From Pseudorhodobacter aquimaris (lineage in GTDB: Bacteria; Pseudomonadota; Alphaproteobacteria; Rhodobacterales; Rhodobacteraceae), in assembly GCF_001202025.1 (NCBI RefSeq), contig NZ_LGHS01000050.1:1-37544 (forward strand): a stretch of DNA of 37,544 nt. The letters run 5' to 3'. Shown here piece by piece: positions 1-9,167 of this stretch; position 1 is the first letter of the stretch; the number at the start of each line of letters is the position of its first letter. The position numbers were made by a program, and so were the translations under genes. The notes beneath the pieces are model-generated. The model was not told the DNA's origin, made no database searches, and saw nothing but the letters and a program-made list of their open reading frames with translations.

Positions 1-791
1 GCTGCCTTGATTGCCTCAGGAAAGCCTTGGAGGCCATCCACGACGGCAATCAAGACATCCTGAACCCCGCGGTTCTTGAGTTCGTTCATCACTGACAGCC
101 AGAATTTGGCACCCTCGTTCTCGGCGATCCACAGGCCCAGAACCTCGCGGACTCCATCCCGTGAGACGCCCAAGGCCACATATACGGCCTTGTTCTTGGC
201 CATGCGGCTATCTGCGTCGCGGATTTTGACACGGAGCGCGTCGAAAATGACGATGGGGTATATCCGATCCAGCGCTCGGGACTGCCACTCTCGGACTTCG
301 TCCAGCACAGCGTCGGTGACGCGGCTGATCAGGTCCGGCGAAACCTGTAAGCCGTAGACATCTTCAAGGTGGGCGCGGATGTCTCGGACCGTCAAACCAG
401 CGGCATAAAGACTGATGATCTTGCCATCCATCCCGTCGATCCGGGTCTGGCCTTTCTTGACAAGCTCGGGCTCAAAACTGCCATCCCGGTCACGAGGCAC
501 CGCGATAGGCAACTCGCCGTCTTGGCCCTTCAGGCGCTTGGCTGACGTGCCGTTGCGCCGGTTGGGCTGGCTCGGCGGCGCGTCTTGGCCATCCTCGTAG
601 CCCAGATGGGCCGTCAGTTCCGCGCCTAACATGCGCTCCATCAGCTTGATCTTCAGCTCTTTCATTAGCCCGGCCAATCGTCGGGAAAATGATCCCCGGG
701 ATCATCTTCTGACCCTCCTCATACCAAGCAGATCTTCAGGCCGCTCGCAGCCCTTCAGAAGTTCGTCCAGCAGTTCCTTGGAAATCGTCAT
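1..791 (-). pseudogene. IS256-family (mutator-type) transposase, partial, with in-frame stop
   Basis: This is a DDE transposase that would cut and join the element's ends. The frame starts at 791 (MTISKELLDELLKG) behind a GAGGAG ribosome binding site. After 29 codons it meets an in-frame TGA at 702-704, within about 18 codons that IS256 homologues lack between PEDLLG and GLMKELK. From 701 down to the window edge the frame is open and typical: GAELTAHLGY, the PRDRDGSFEP region, first catalytic Asp in IVIFDALRVK and second in VLIAVVDGLQGFPEAI. The third (Glu) is beyond the window. An ATG at 665 could start a shorter product. Either the copy is inactive or translation begins downstream. Family assignment is firm; the disruption is read directly. 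Confidence 0.85.
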
Positions 792-855
792 CGTCCTTGC
801 TCCTCTCAGGAAGCATGGACCAAAGCGCTGTTACACAGAAGATCGGACACTCTCT
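1..855 (-). mobile_element. IS256-family insertion sequence, one end
   Basis: The element runs off the left edge of the window; only the 5' part of its transposase and one terminus are present. The outer end is placed near 855 because 828-855, read on the minus strand, has the look of an IS256-family terminal inverted repeat: it starts GAGAGTGTCCGATCTTCTGT and continues GTAACAGC. It lies about 35 bases upstream of the transposase start at 791. The second inverted repeat and any target duplication are outside the window, so the exact boundary is inferred. Confidence 0.75.
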
Positions 856-2393
856 CTGCAATTCCCCGTAAGTCTCGAAGCAGGTAAACCCCAGGTCTTG
901 CGGTCGTCCGTGAGACTTATAAGCAGTTCGGCGATTTCTTCACTCCCCGCCTGCCGCTTCGGCCACAACTGTAACAGGCATCGCCGACCCAAAATGCAGG
1001 AGATGTCAGCACAATGCTCGCCAAAGTTGCGCCAAAACGTTCAGGGGCATCTCACAGCATTGTCCGGTCATTTCCAAGGGATTCCTTGCGCAAATCAGCC
1101 TGCATGCTCATGTCCGCATACTCTGCCTTTTAATTTTAAAAGAACGCACATGGCAAAGAACCGCAAATATCTGAGATTTGCTATATATCGTTATCCACAT
1201 CTGACCCCCCTCATTCAGCTTAGCGGCTTCCATAATTATCATGGCCGTCCACACCAGCCAACCAGCGTGCGTTCAGGGATGTCGGCGGTTTTCGCGCTGG
1301 CGATATCCTCCACCTTGCGCACGGCGCTTTGCGCAGGGCGTCATCGCTTTTGCCACCACGTCCAATAGGCCGTCCAGCGCCGGTTCCGACCGGTAAATCT
1401 CGCATTCGACATTTTCCGAGGACTTGACGAAGGCCATTTCTGGAGTTTCGCGGCCCGCAGGAAAATCGCCTTGACCGATCATGCGAAATTCACCACACGG
1501 ATCAAATTTGTCAACGCGGCCGGATCCACCTTGCTTTTAAAATACCAACTGCGGTCGGTCTGGGCGCTTTGGCACATGCAGCTGCGGAACCCTGGCTGTC
1601 ACCGAAATATTTAGCCGATAGAAGAAAGCGCTGGCGTCAGTCGACCAAAGCTCTGTTTTCTTCACCTAATGCCGCGCGGCATAAATCTGTTGTCGGCTGA
1701 TTTCATGACGCGGCGCCATCTGCGTCACACACGTCCCCCCCCGGCCCCAACTAAAATGGCGATCTCAGCTTGTCATCGCCATGCCAGAAGCGCCGCCGCT
1801 CAACGCCAAGAACTTCACCACGCTTGGCTGGCACTGGGTAACACACGTCAATAATTTCCGCTTCTAGATCAAAGTACAAAGATCAGTCAGGCGATCAAAT
1901 CGCGCAGTCGTGGTGGCACCAACTTGAACGTTACCGAAAAGAAGAACATTGGTGCAAAAAGGCGGCGCGTAGGCATAGTTCACCTGTCGACGCCTACTTA
2001 CAAAAACCCGCAAAGCCTCGGCGTTACTCCGCTGCGGTAAAGAACGTTTTTCCAGGCCCATTCAAAAGGGGCGAGGCGCACGTCGGCGTTGAGCCCATGA
2101 TGGAAACGAAGCTCTGTTCCGCCAGGTCGCGCAATGCAGCATTCCAGTTCGCAAGGCAGACGTGGAGGCAAATCCGCCTCGCGACCGCCACTGCGGGCGG
2201 ACCGGAAGACGATATTTTCTGCACCATCAATAGCAATTGGTGCGTAAAGTAGGGCGCACCTTCAGCAAAGGTGTAATTCGGGCCGCGGATCCTTCGACCG
2301 TGGCGCTTTTTCTTAACCGGATATGGCTCCAAGGACATTCCGTTACGCGGAATGCCTAGGGTGATGGCTCAGCCTGCTTTACTTCGGTGAATG
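856..2393. other. Gene-poor decayed region between IS256 and infB
   Basis: No convincing intact gene is seen in these 1.5 kb. On the minus strand about 873-960 there is a short patch (EEIAELLISLTDDRKTWG) resembling the N-terminal part of IS3-type OrfB, broken on both sides; this is weak. At 1273-1482 (minus) a frame reading MIGQGDFPAGRETPEMAFVK looks protein-like for about 45 residues, then the sensible reading shifts frame, so it may be a decayed gene of unknown family. Other visible structure: a perfect palindrome CTTTTAATTTTAAAAG (1127-1142), an inverted repeat GCAAAT/ATTTGC (1163-1181), and one perfect DnaA-box-like TTATCCACA (1191-1199). Confidence 0.5.
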
Positions 2394-2417
2394 GTACGCT
2401 GGATCAATCCAGCGTAC
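2394..2417 (-). terminator. Perfect hairpin spanning the infB stop codon
   Basis: Arms GTACGCTGGAT (2394-2404) and its exact complement ATCCAGCGTAC (2407-2417) are separated by only 2 bases. The infB TGA (2404-2406) sits at the tip. In the mRNA this gives up to 11 base pairs at the very end of the coding sequence. No T-run follows on the minus strand, so it is not a standard intrinsic terminator. It may protect the 3' end, assist Rho-dependent termination, or be a leftover of an insertion event. The structure is seen directly; the role is inferred. Confidence 0.6.
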
Positions 2418-4932
2418 GTTCAATCTCTTCACGTTCAAAGATCTCGATGACGTCATTCACGCGAATGTCTTCATACCGCTCGAACGCCATGCCGCACTCT
2501 TGACCCGAAGTCACTTCCTTGACCTCGTCCTTATAGCGCTTCAGCGTTTTCAGCGTGCCTTCATGGATAACAACATCATCCCGCAGCAAGCGCACACCGG
2601 CCGAGCGGCGTGCAACGCCTTCGGTCACGATACAGCCCGCCACATGGCCAACGCCGGTGACCTTGAACACTTCCTTGATCTTGGCATAGCCGATAAAGGT
2701 CTCGCGCACTTCGGCCTTCAACAAGCCGGATGCGGCCGCTTTGATGTCATCCACCAGATCATAGATGATCGAGTAATAGCGGATATCAACGCCCTTCTGG
2801 TTTGCCGACTGACGCGCCGAGGCATTTGCCCGTACGTTAAAGCCGATGATCGGCACGTTAGAGGCCTCTGCCAAGCCGACATCCGAATCGGTAATCGCAC
2901 CAACGCCGTAATGCAGCACGCGCACGCGCACCTCATCATTGCCGATTTTCTCCATCGCCTGAACGATTGCCTCGGCAGAGCCCTGCACGTCGGCTTTGAC
3001 GATGATCGGCAGTTCCGAGACATCCTTGTCCGCCTTGGCCTTGGCCATCAGCTGTTCCAGCGTTGTCGCGGCACCGATGGCTGCGCGCTTGTCCTTGGCG
3101 GCTTTCTCACGGTAGGTCGCGATTTCACGCGCCTGCGCTTCGGTTTCTACCACGTTCAGCACATCACCGGCTTGCGGTGTGCCCGACAGGCCCAGAACTT
3201 CGACCGGGGTGGATGGCGCTGCCTCGTCGACGCGGTCGCCCTTGTCGTTGATCAACGCGCGGACCTTACCCCACTGTTCGCCAACAACAAAGATGTCGCC
3301 ACGACGCAATGTACCGGCCTGAACCAACACGGTCGCAACCGGACCGCGGCCAACATCCAGCTTGGCCTCGATCACAGCAGCCGCAGCCGTGCGTTTCGGG
3401 TTTGCTTTCAGTTCCAGAATCTCTGCCTGAAGCGCGATTGCCTCCAACAGGTTATCGATCCCAAGGCCAGTTTTGGCGGAAACTTCAACATCCTGCACAT
3501 CGCCCGACATTGCCTCGACGACAATCTCATGCTGCAACAGATCGGTGCGGACCTTGGTCGGGTTCGCCTCATGCTTGTCGACCTTGTTGATCGCCACGAT
3601 CATCGGAACGCCGGCGGCCTTGGCGTGTTTAATCGCCTCAACCGTTTGCGGCATCACGGCATCATCTGCGGCAACCACCAGCACAACGATATCGGTCACC
3701 TGTGCGCCACGGGCCCGCATCGACGTAAACGCCGCGTGGCCGGGGGTGTCGAGGAAGGTCAGCAAGGCGCCCTTCTCGGTTTTTATCTGATAAGCACCGA
3801 TATGCTGGGTGATGCCACCGGCCTCGCCGCCAGCGGTGCTGCCCTTGCGGATCGCATCCAACAGACTGGTTTTACCGTGGTCAACGTGGCCCATGATCGT
3901 CACGATCGGTGGCCGCGGCTGCAAATCCTCATCGGAATCGTCGACTGTAGCGATGACCTGCTCCACATCCGAATCCGACACGCGAATCATACGGTGGCCA
4001 AATTCCTCAACCACCAGCTCGGCAGTATCCACATCGATGGGCTGGTTCATCGTCACCATCATGTCCATTTTCATCAGACATTTGACGACATCGGCCGCAC
4101 GTTCCGCCATACGGTTTGCCAGTTCTGAAACCACGATGGTTTCGGGCACACGCACATCACGGACCTGCTTTTCCGGCCGCGCAGTCTGGCCAAGCGCCTT
4201 CTGGCGGGCCTTTTCCTGCTTGCGCTTCATCGCGGCCATCGAACGGGTGCGCCCGCCCTCACCGGCCAGCGCGTCATTCAGCGATAGGCGGCCAGTACGG
4301 CGGTTTGCATCGCCCTTGGCTTTGCCACGACCACCGTCATCGCTGCGGTTGTCGCGATCACGGTCAGTTTTATTGCGTGCAGGCGGCAGGCCAGGCTTGG
4401 CACTCATCGGGCCACGCTCGTCGACTGTAGGTGTCGCTGCTGCCGGTTTGGCGGCCTTGGGCGCGTTTTTGGCGGCTTCCGCGCGTTTTGCCTCGGCTTC
4501 TGCCTCTTCCTTCAGGCGCGCCTCTTCTTCGGCTTTGGCACGAAGCGCCTCTTCGCGCTCGCGGTCCTCGCGCTCTTTCGCTTCAATTTCTTCACGCTTG
4601 CGCGCACGCATTTCCTCACGCTCGCGCTCCTCAGCGGCGCGACGCTCCGCGTCTTCGACTTCGCGTGCTTTGGCGGCGCGCAGGGCGGCCAGACGCCGCT
4701 CCATTTCGGCATCCGAAATGCCCGCTGGACGCTTGGACCTATCGCCCAAGTTCGGTTTGCCACCCGCCGAGGGGGTGCCGCCGGTCGCAGCCGGTTTCGG
4801 AACGACCACGCGCTTGCGTTTCGTTTCCACAACTACACTTTTCGTGCGGCCATGGCTGAAGCTTTGCTTCACCTGCCCCGAACGGGGGGTGCCACCAAGG
4901 CCGAGGGGTTTTTTACCGTCTGTATCGCTCAT
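2404..4932 (-). CDS. infB: Translation initiation factor IF-2
   Basis: This GTPase delivers fMet-tRNA to the 30S subunit and promotes subunit joining in the cytoplasm. The 842-residue protein has the expected alphaproteobacterial build: a basic N-terminus, then a long charged Arg/Glu/Ala-rich helix (about 75-155), a Pro/Ala linker, and an IF2-N segment near 262-320. The GTPase domain has G1 GHVDHGKT (348-355), G3 DTPGH (395-399) and G4 NKVD (449-452), followed by IF-2 beta-barrel domains and a C-terminal fMet-tRNA-binding domain ending ERTLD. The start ATG overlaps the stop of the upstream RNA-binding protein gene (ATGA at 4929-4932), showing translational coupling. It is the last gene of the rimP-nusA operon here; rbfA, common downstream in many bacteria, is replaced by decayed sequence and an IS element. 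Confidence 0.98.
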   Translation of the reverse strand: MSDTDGKKPLGLGGTPRSGQVKQSFSHGRTKSVVVETKRKRVVVPKPAATGGTPSAGGKPNLGDRSKRPAGISDAEMERRLAALRAAKAREVEDAERRAAEEREREEMRARKREEIEAKEREDREREEALRAKAEEEARLKEEAEAEAKRAEAAKNAPKAAKPAAATPTVDERGPMSAKPGLPPARNKTDRDRDNRSDDGGRGKAKGDANRRTGRLSLNDALAGEGGRTRSMAAMKRKQEKARQKALGQTARPEKQVRDVRVPETIVVSELANRMAERAADVVKCLMKMDMMVTMNQPIDVDTAELVVEEFGHRMIRVSDSDVEQVIATVDDSDEDLQPRPPIVTIMGHVDHGKTSLLDAIRKGSTAGGEAGGITQHIGAYQIKTEKGALLTFLDTPGHAAFTSMRARGAQVTDIVVLVVAADDAVMPQTVEAIKHAKAAGVPMIVAINKVDKHEANPTKVRTDLLQHEIVVEAMSGDVQDVEVSAKTGLGIDNLLEAIALQAEILELKANPKRTAAAAVIEAKLDVGRGPVATVLVQAGTLRRGDIFVVGEQWGKVRALINDKGDRVDEAAPSTPVEVLGLSGTPQAGDVLNVVETEAQAREIATYREKAAKDKRAAIGAATTLEQLMAKAKADKDVSELPIIVKADVQGSAEAIVQAMEKIGNDEVRVRVLHYGVGAITDSDVGLAEASNVPIIGFNVRANASARQSANQKGVDIRYYSIIYDLVDDIKAAASGLLKAEVRETFIGYAKIKEVFKVTGVGHVAGCIVTEGVARRSAGVRLLRDDVVIHEGTLKTLKRYKDEVKEVTSGQECGMAFERYEDIRVNDVIEIFEREEIERTLD

Positions 4933-5330
4933 GCGTCTTGTCTATCCTCATCGGCGGTCTGCCCGCCTGCTTGCTCACGGAAACCCGCAAGCCTTGCCGC
5001 TTCATCTACAACACGATGGCCGAGTCCACCAGCCGCAAGCGCGCCGTGTATTGCATGTTCCCGGCCAAAAGCCAAACCCATTTCCTGAGAGGTCAGGCAG
5101 CCAATAAATCCATTCGTCCGATCCGGAGGGCGCAGCTTGGATTTTCCGCGCTCCGAACCGTCGCTGGCTTGGATCAGCGCAATCGCCTGCCCCTTCACCA
5201 GCCAGTCCTTCACCTTTTCATAGCCTGTCACCGCCTGCCCTGCCTTGCGCGCAAGGCTGAGCAGTTCAACGACACGCCGCGCCAAGAGCGATTCGACCAA
5301 CGCGGCCAAATCGTCCGCGCCTTTACCTGC
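4929..5330 (-). CDS. L7Ae-like RNA-binding half of the YlxR fusion protein (frameshifted part)
   Basis: This is the C-terminal part of what is normally one protein of about 200 residues in Rhodobacterales: an N-terminal YlxR/DUF448 domain fused to a ribosomal L7Ae/L30e-like domain. The readable sequence runs from [17 protein letters not shown] through [16 protein letters not shown] and [18 protein letters not shown], the last being a typical end for the fusion. It lies in a different frame from the YlxR half, with the switch in about 5309-5330. The only nearby independent start is TTG at 5309, which has no clear ribosome binding site and would cut into the domain, so separate expression is doubtful. 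Its TGA overlaps the infB ATG. Function is probably RNA or ribosome binding; the exact role is not visible. Confidence 0.7.
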   Translation of the reverse strand, partial: AGKGADDLAALVESLLARRVVELLSLARKAGQAVTGYEKVKDWLVKGQAIALIQASDGSERGKSKLRPPDRTNGFIGCLTSQEMGLAFGREHAIHGALAAGGLGHRVVDEAARLAGFREQAGGQTADEDRQDA

Positions 5331-5563
5331 TGGCGGGCCGCTCGGGCAAACAAACCCTTTTGCGCCGCCTTTGCAATGGCCGCCCTGTCCGCCGCGACAT
5401 AAAATCCGCGCCCCGGCAAACGCCCCAACACATCGGGCACAACAACAGCCTCCGGGCCAACCACAAAGCGGATCAAGCCCGCCTTGGGCTGGGTTTCCCC
5501 CGAGACGATACAGCGCCGCTCCGGCCCGTCATCCTGTGCCTTGTTCCGGCCCCCGCGTGTCAT
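5228..5563 (-). CDS. YlxR (DUF448) RNA-binding domain protein, N-terminal half, frameshifted
   Basis: YlxR-family proteins are encoded between nusA and infB in many bacteria and bind RNA or nucleoid/RNase P components. I chose the start MTRGGRNKAQDD at 5563, 13 bases after the nusA stop, because the longer upstream frame overlaps nusA and is not family-like. Diagnostic motifs are present: ERRCIVSGETQPKAGLIRFV and PDVLGRLPGRGFYVAADRAA. After RAARQQVK the frame reads into unrelated residues and stops at 5228. The expected continuation ([14 protein letters not shown]) is found one frame away, consistent with loss of one base or gain of two near 5320. This could be a real mutation, a sequencing error or, less likely, programmed frameshifting. 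Confidence 0.8.
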   Translation of the reverse strand: MTRGGRNKAQDDGPERRCIVSGETQPKAGLIRFVVGPEAVVVPDVLGRLPGRGFYVAADRAAIAKAAQKGLFARAARQQVKARTIWPRWSNRSWRGVSLNCSALRARQGRR

Positions 5564-5576
5564 CGCTGTTCCGGTC

Positions 5577-7196
5577 TCAGGCCTCGGCCTCGTCATCGAG
5601 ATCGTCACCCTCTTCCTCGTCTTCCGCACTTTCCAACTCGGTCGGATCAACCCAACCCAGCAAGACCCGCGCCGTCATGATCAAGGTTTGCGCTTCTTCA
5701 AGGCTGACGTCAAACGTTTCCAGCACGCCTTCATCCTTAACGCGAACACCTTTGACTGTTGTCCAGCCGCCGGCCAGTTCCCAATCGGCACAGGTTGCGA
5801 AATCTTCCAGCGTTTTAATGTCGTCCTTGGCCAAAGCTTCCAGCATTTGCGGGGTCAACCCTTCGAAATTCACAAGACTGTCCTCGACGCCCAAGGCGCG
5901 GGCCGCTTCCATCGCCTTGGTATTCGCCGCCTCCAGATACTCGCGGGCCCGTGTCTGCAACTCGCTTGCGGTATCCTCGTCAAAGCCGTCGATGGACAAC
6001 AGCTCTTCGGCGTCGACATAAGCCACCTCTTCCAGCGTCACGAAGCCTTCGGAAACCAGAAGCTGTGCCATCATCTCGTCAATATCCAGCGCGGCCATGA
6101 ACAGGCCGGTGCGCTCGGCAAATTCTGCCTGACGGCGGGCCGATTCGTCGGTTTCGGTCACGATATCGATATCCAAAGCCGTCAACTGGCTGGCAAGACG
6201 CACGTTCTGACCACGGCGGCCGATGGCAAGCGAAAGCTGCTCATCAGGGACAACAACCTCGATCTTGCCCGCTTCCTCGTCGATCACAACCTTGCTGACT
6301 TCGGCTGGCTGCAAAGCGTTCACAAGGAAGGTCGCCTGATCTTCATTCCACGGAATGATGTCGATTTTCTCGCCCTGAAGCTCATTCACCACGGCCTGCA
6401 CACGGCTGCCGCGCATACCGACACAAGCGCCGACCGGATCGATGGAACCGTCAAAAGAGATTACCGCGATTTTCGCACGGCTGCCCGGGTCACGCGCAAC
6501 GGCCTTGATTTCAATGATGCCGTCATAGATTTCCGGCACTTCCATCTTGAACAATTCGGCCATGAACTGCGGATCGGTGCGGCTCAGGAACACCTGCGGG
6601 CCGCGGGCCTCACGGCGCACATCCTTGATGTAGCAGCGGATACGGTCATTCGGGCGATAGGATTCGCGGCCGATCTTTTCATTCCGGCGCAAGATCGCTT
6701 CACCACGGCCGATATCCACGATGATATTGCCATATTCCTCGCGCTTGACCTGACCGTTGATGATCGTGCCCTTGCGGTCAATGAATTCCTCATACTGGCG
6801 GTCACGCTCGGCTTCGCGCACTTTTTGCAAGATCACCTGCTTGGCCGATTGCGCCGCGATCCGGCCCAGATCAACGGGGGGAACCTCGTCGATGATCTCG
6901 TCACCGATCTGAGGATCGGCCAGATGCGCCTTGGCATCCTTGACGTTCATCTGCGCGTGATAGTTTTCCACCTCATCATCGGCCACAACCGTCCGCACGC
7001 GGGTAAAGGTTGCCCGCCCCGTACGCCGGTCAATCGACACGCGGATATCCAGCTCTGCGCCATAGCGCGACTTTGCCGCCCGGGCGAGCGATTCTTCCAT
7101 CGCCTGAATGACCAGATCGGGGTCAATCATCTTCTCCCGTGCGACGGCCTCGGCCGTTTGCAACAGTTCAAGCTGGTTAGCGGAGGTAATTGCCAT
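5577..7196 (-). CDS. nusA: Transcription termination/antitermination protein NusA
   Basis: NusA binds RNA polymerase and nascent RNA and modulates pausing, termination and antitermination. At 539 residues it has normal length for alphaproteobacteria. An N-terminal polymerase-binding domain (about 1-125) is followed by an S1 domain (about 135-200) and two KH domains with GxxG-type loops GMRGSR (260-265) and GRRGQNVR (326-333). C-terminal acidic-repeat/helix-hairpin-helix segments come next, and the tail is very acidic (about 520-539). I chose ATG 7196 (MAITSANQLELL) because the sequence before it is GGGAGAAACGACA; an upstream in-frame ATG at 7211 is less family-like. It follows rimP by 31 bases in the same operon. 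Confidence 0.98.
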   Translation of the reverse strand: MAITSANQLELLQTAEAVAREKMIDPDLVIQAMEESLARAAKSRYGAELDIRVSIDRRTGRATFTRVRTVVADDEVENYHAQMNVKDAKAHLADPQIGDEIIDEVPPVDLGRIAAQSAKQVILQKVREAERDRQYEEFIDRKGTIINGQVKREEYGNIIVDIGRGEAILRRNEKIGRESYRPNDRIRCYIKDVRREARGPQVFLSRTDPQFMAELFKMEVPEIYDGIIEIKAVARDPGSRAKIAVISFDGSIDPVGACVGMRGSRVQAVVNELQGEKIDIIPWNEDQATFLVNALQPAEVSKVVIDEEAGKIEVVVPDEQLSLAIGRRGQNVRLASQLTALDIDIVTETDESARRQAEFAERTGLFMAALDIDEMMAQLLVSEGFVTLEEVAYVDAEELLSIDGFDEDTASELQTRAREYLEAANTKAMEAARALGVEDSLVNFEGLTPQMLEALAKDDIKTLEDFATCADWELAGGWTTVKGVRVKDEGVLETFDVSLEEAQTLIMTARVLLGWVDPTELESAEDEEEGDDLDDEAEA

Positions 7197-7227
7197 TGTC
7201 GTTTCTCCCAAAGGGCGGCGCGTGCCG

Positions 7228-7839
7228 TTAGTGCTTGGTTACGGGGGTATCATCGGCCTCGGCCTCATCCCCTTCGGTCTCGTCAATTTCGTCAAAAGCG
7301 CTTGCGTCAAATGCCGGATCCGCCTTTTTCTGGCGCAGCATTTCCGCGATCAGCTCATCCGTCAAAATCAGCTTGGCATCCGAGAGCCACTCAAAGCGCA
7401 GACCGATCGTCACAGGTTCCTTGCCCTCTTCGATCTCGATCAGCACCTCGTCACCCTCAGTCCCGCGCAAGATACCCTTGAAGCGGCGACGCCCGTCGAT
7501 CAGCTCGGACGTCTCTACGCGCGCCTCGTAATCGGCCCACATGTCGAAATCCTTGAGCCGCGTCAGCGGGCGGTCAATGCCGGGCGAGGACACTTCGAGC
7601 GTGTAATTATCCTCAATCGGGTCCTCAACATCCAGCACCGCGGAAACTGCGGTAGAGATCGTGGCGCAATCCTCGACGATGATCCCGCCCTCGGGCCGGT
7701 CGGCCATGATCTGCAGGATCTTGGTCTTGCCGCTCATCAGGCGGATACGCACAAGCTCGAACCCCAAACCTTCGATGGTCGGGGTGATAATCTCCGCGAG
7801 GCGGCGGTCGATGGCGGTTTTGGCAATCAAGTCAGACAT
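7228..7839 (-). CDS. rimP: Ribosome maturation factor RimP
   Basis: RimP assists 30S subunit maturation in the cytoplasm. The protein is 203 residues. It has the RimP N-terminal domain with [10 protein letters not shown] and [11 protein letters not shown], the family signature [14 protein letters not shown], and a C-terminal SH3-like domain with RRFKGILRG. An acidic alphaproteobacterial extension ends DDTPVTKH. The start is [13 protein letters not shown] at 7839; the in-frame codons before it belong to the structured leader. It is the first gene of the rimP-nusA-ylxR-infB operon. Confidence 0.97.
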   Translation of the reverse strand: MSDLIAKTAIDRRLAEIITPTIEGLGFELVRIRLMSGKTKILQIMADRPEGGIIVEDCATISTAVSAVLDVEDPIEDNYTLEVSSPGIDRPLTRLKDFDMWADYEARVETSELIDGRRRFKGILRGTEGDEVLIEIEEGKEPVTIGLRFEWLSDAKLILTDELIAEMLRQKKADPAFDASAFDEIDETEGDEAEADDTPVTKH

Positions 7840-7840
7840 T

Positions 7841-7932
7841 GGCATCCCAAATGCAAAAAGGTATCCCAAAACAAAAAACGGGCCAACAGGCCCGCACAAG
7901 GTTTCGGTAGTTTCAGGTGTGGACCCTGAAAC
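7841..7932 (-). promoter_or_regulatory. Structured rimP operon leader with upstream hairpin
   Basis: Upstream of the terminator-like hairpin, the leader holds a perfect 8-bp stem (7932-7925 with 7917-7910, loop of 7 bases; arm TTTCAGGG-like read on the minus strand). It also overlaps the palindrome AACAGCTGTT (7930-7939). Between the terminator and rimP lie two near-identical direct repeats, TTTGGGATACC (7870-7860) and TTTGGGATGCC (7851-7841); the second abuts the start codon. The paired hairpins suggest an attenuation leader. No known riboswitch class is recognised. Confidence 0.5.
7868..7894 (-). terminator. Intrinsic-terminator-like attenuator in the rimP leader
   Basis: On the minus strand, CGGGCC (7894-7889), loop TGTT and GGCCCG (7884-7879) form a perfect 6-bp GC stem. 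Six consecutive T (7878-7873) and further T-rich sequence follow immediately. This is a textbook intrinsic terminator, placed about 40 bases before the rimP ATG and downstream of the likely promoter. It would act as an attenuator for the whole operon, which encodes NusA, itself a termination factor. Structure is seen; the regulatory role is inferred. Confidence 0.75.
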
Positions 7933-7945
7933 AGCTGTTAACGAT

Positions 7946-7974
7946 CATATAGGGCAGGTCGGGCCTGAATGCAA
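7946..7974 (-). promoter_or_regulatory. Probable promoter of the rimP-nusA-infB operon
   Basis: Read on the minus strand: -35 TTGCAT (7974-7969), a 17-base spacer, and -10 TATATG (7951-7946). Transcription would begin near 7939, giving a leader of about 100 bases that contains both hairpins. Spacing and hexamers fit a housekeeping sigma factor. The region between this promoter and purU (7975-8229) shows no gene. Confidence 0.6.
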
Positions 7975-8229
7975 GCCACATTCGCTAGAGGCCAAGGCGT
8001 GGTTGGCCCCGCGCCGCTTGTTTTTATATCCTTTGCTGTGTCAAAATCGGCAACGGCTGTTTGCCGCGCAATCCGCAGTATCCTTGCATTTGGTGGCAGA
8101 AGCGCCAAAAGGTCCGTGCGGGGAAGAAATCCAATAAGGTCCAAGCTCATGCCTTGACGGCGCAACCTGCCTGCGAAAGATACCCCTATCGGCGACCGGA
8201 TGCCGCCCAGCTTTCTGACAGGACCAACC

Positions 8230-9114
8230 ATGAGCAAATACGCCTTAACCGTTACATGCCCTTCAACCCGTGGGATTGTCGCGGCAATCGCGAATTACCT
8301 TGCCGACAAAGGTTGCAACATCACCGACAGCGCCCAGTTCGACGATCAGGAAACGGGCAATTTCTTTATGCGGATCAGTTTTGAAAACGATGATGCGGTC
8401 GATCTGGCCAAGATGACGGCAGGGTTTGTCAAAACCGCCGAACCGTTCGAAATGGCATATGAATTCCACGACGAGTCGCAAAAGATGAAAGTCATCATCA
8501 TGGTCTCTCGCTTCGGGCATTGTCTGAACGATCTTTTGTACCGCTGGCGCATCGGGGCGTTGCCGATTGATATCGTGGGTGTCATCTCAAACCACATGGA
8601 TTATCAAAAGGTTGTCGTGAACCATGACATCCCTTTCCACTGCATCAAGGTGACCGCGCAAAACAAGATCGAGGCCGAAGCCCGAATTATGGCGGTGGTC
8701 GAGGATGCGGGGGCCGAGCTGATCGTCCTGGCCCGCTACATGCAGATCCTGTCGGATGGGATGTGCAAGAAAATGTCGGGCCGGATCATCAATATCCACC
8801 ACTCATTCCTGCCCAGTTTCAAGGGGGCGAACCCCTATAAGCAGGCCTTTCAGCGCGGGGTGAAACTGATCGGCGCGACATCGCATTATGTGACCTCGGA
8901 CCTAGATGAGGGGCCGATCATCGAGCAAGACATCGTGCGCGTCACCCATGCACAATCACCCAATGACTATGTGTCGCTGGGACGGGATGTGGAAAGCCAG
9001 GTTCTGGCGCGCGCCATTCACGCCCATATCCACCGCCGCGTGTTCCTGAATGGAAATAAAACCGTCGTGTTCCCCGCCTCGCCGGGGTCATACGCCTCTG
9101 AGCGTATGGGATAA
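8230..9114 (+). CDS. purU: Formyltetrahydrofolate deformylase
   Basis: PurU hydrolyses 10-formyl-tetrahydrofolate to formate and tetrahydrofolate. The 294-residue protein has an N-terminal ACT domain (about 1-80, ALTVTCPSTRGIVAAI) and a formyltransferase-fold C-terminal domain. The catalytic Asn-His-Asp set is visible as N188/H190 in IINIHHSFLPSFKGA and D226 in DLDEGPIIEQD. I chose MSKYALTV at 8230 because homologues start there; an upstream in-frame start adds ten unlike residues. In Rhodobacterales purU often accompanies demethylation of glycine betaine and sarcosine, whose C1 units enter folate. The convergent quaternary-amine transporter fits that, but no demethylase gene is in this window. 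Confidence 0.96.
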   Translation: MSKYALTVTCPSTRGIVAAIANYLADKGCNITDSAQFDDQETGNFFMRISFENDDAVDLAKMTAGFVKTAEPFEMAYEFHDESQKMKVIIMVSRFGHCLNDLLYRWRIGALPIDIVGVISNHMDYQKVVVNHDIPFHCIKVTAQNKIEAEARIMAVVEDAGAELIVLARYMQILSDGMCKKMSGRIINIHHSFLPSFKGANPYKQAFQRGVKLIGATSHYVTSDLDEGPIIEQDIVRVTHAQSPNDYVSLGRDVESQVLARAIHAHIHRRVFLNGNKTVVFPASPGSYASERMG

Positions 9115-9148
9115 AACAAACCCGCCCCGTCACAAAGATCGGGGCGGG
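9110..9148 (-). terminator. Terminator between convergent purU and the betaine-type transporter
   Basis: A perfect 9-bp GC stem, CCCGCCCCG (9121-9129) with CGGGGCGGG (9140-9148) and a 10-base loop, lies between the two gene ends. On the minus strand it is followed by TTTGTTTT, so it is a good intrinsic terminator for the transporter operon. On the plus strand no T-run follows, so action on purU would be weaker. Confidence 0.8.
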
Positions 9149-9167
9149 CCGTAAAGGGGCCGCTGCA

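Noticed and set aside
1191-1199. Perfect DnaA box TTATCCACA near an AT-rich palindrome, as a possible replication origin
   Set aside because: Only one box is seen, with no cluster and no dnaA, repABC or other replication gene nearby. A single 9-mer is easily chance.
1864-2338. Two minus-strand open frames upstream of the infB end
   Set aside because: No recognisable domain, no convincing ribosome site, and composition unlike the neighbouring genes.
2500-4128. Long open frame on the plus strand across infB
   Set aside because: It is antisense to a fully conserved IF-2 gene, and its sequence has no family features. High-GC codon bias of the real gene explains the open frame.
5484-7481. A 665-codon open frame on the plus strand across nusA and part of rimP
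   Set aside because: Opposite strand of two well-supported genes; the His/Leu/Asp-rich composition is typical of an antisense reading.
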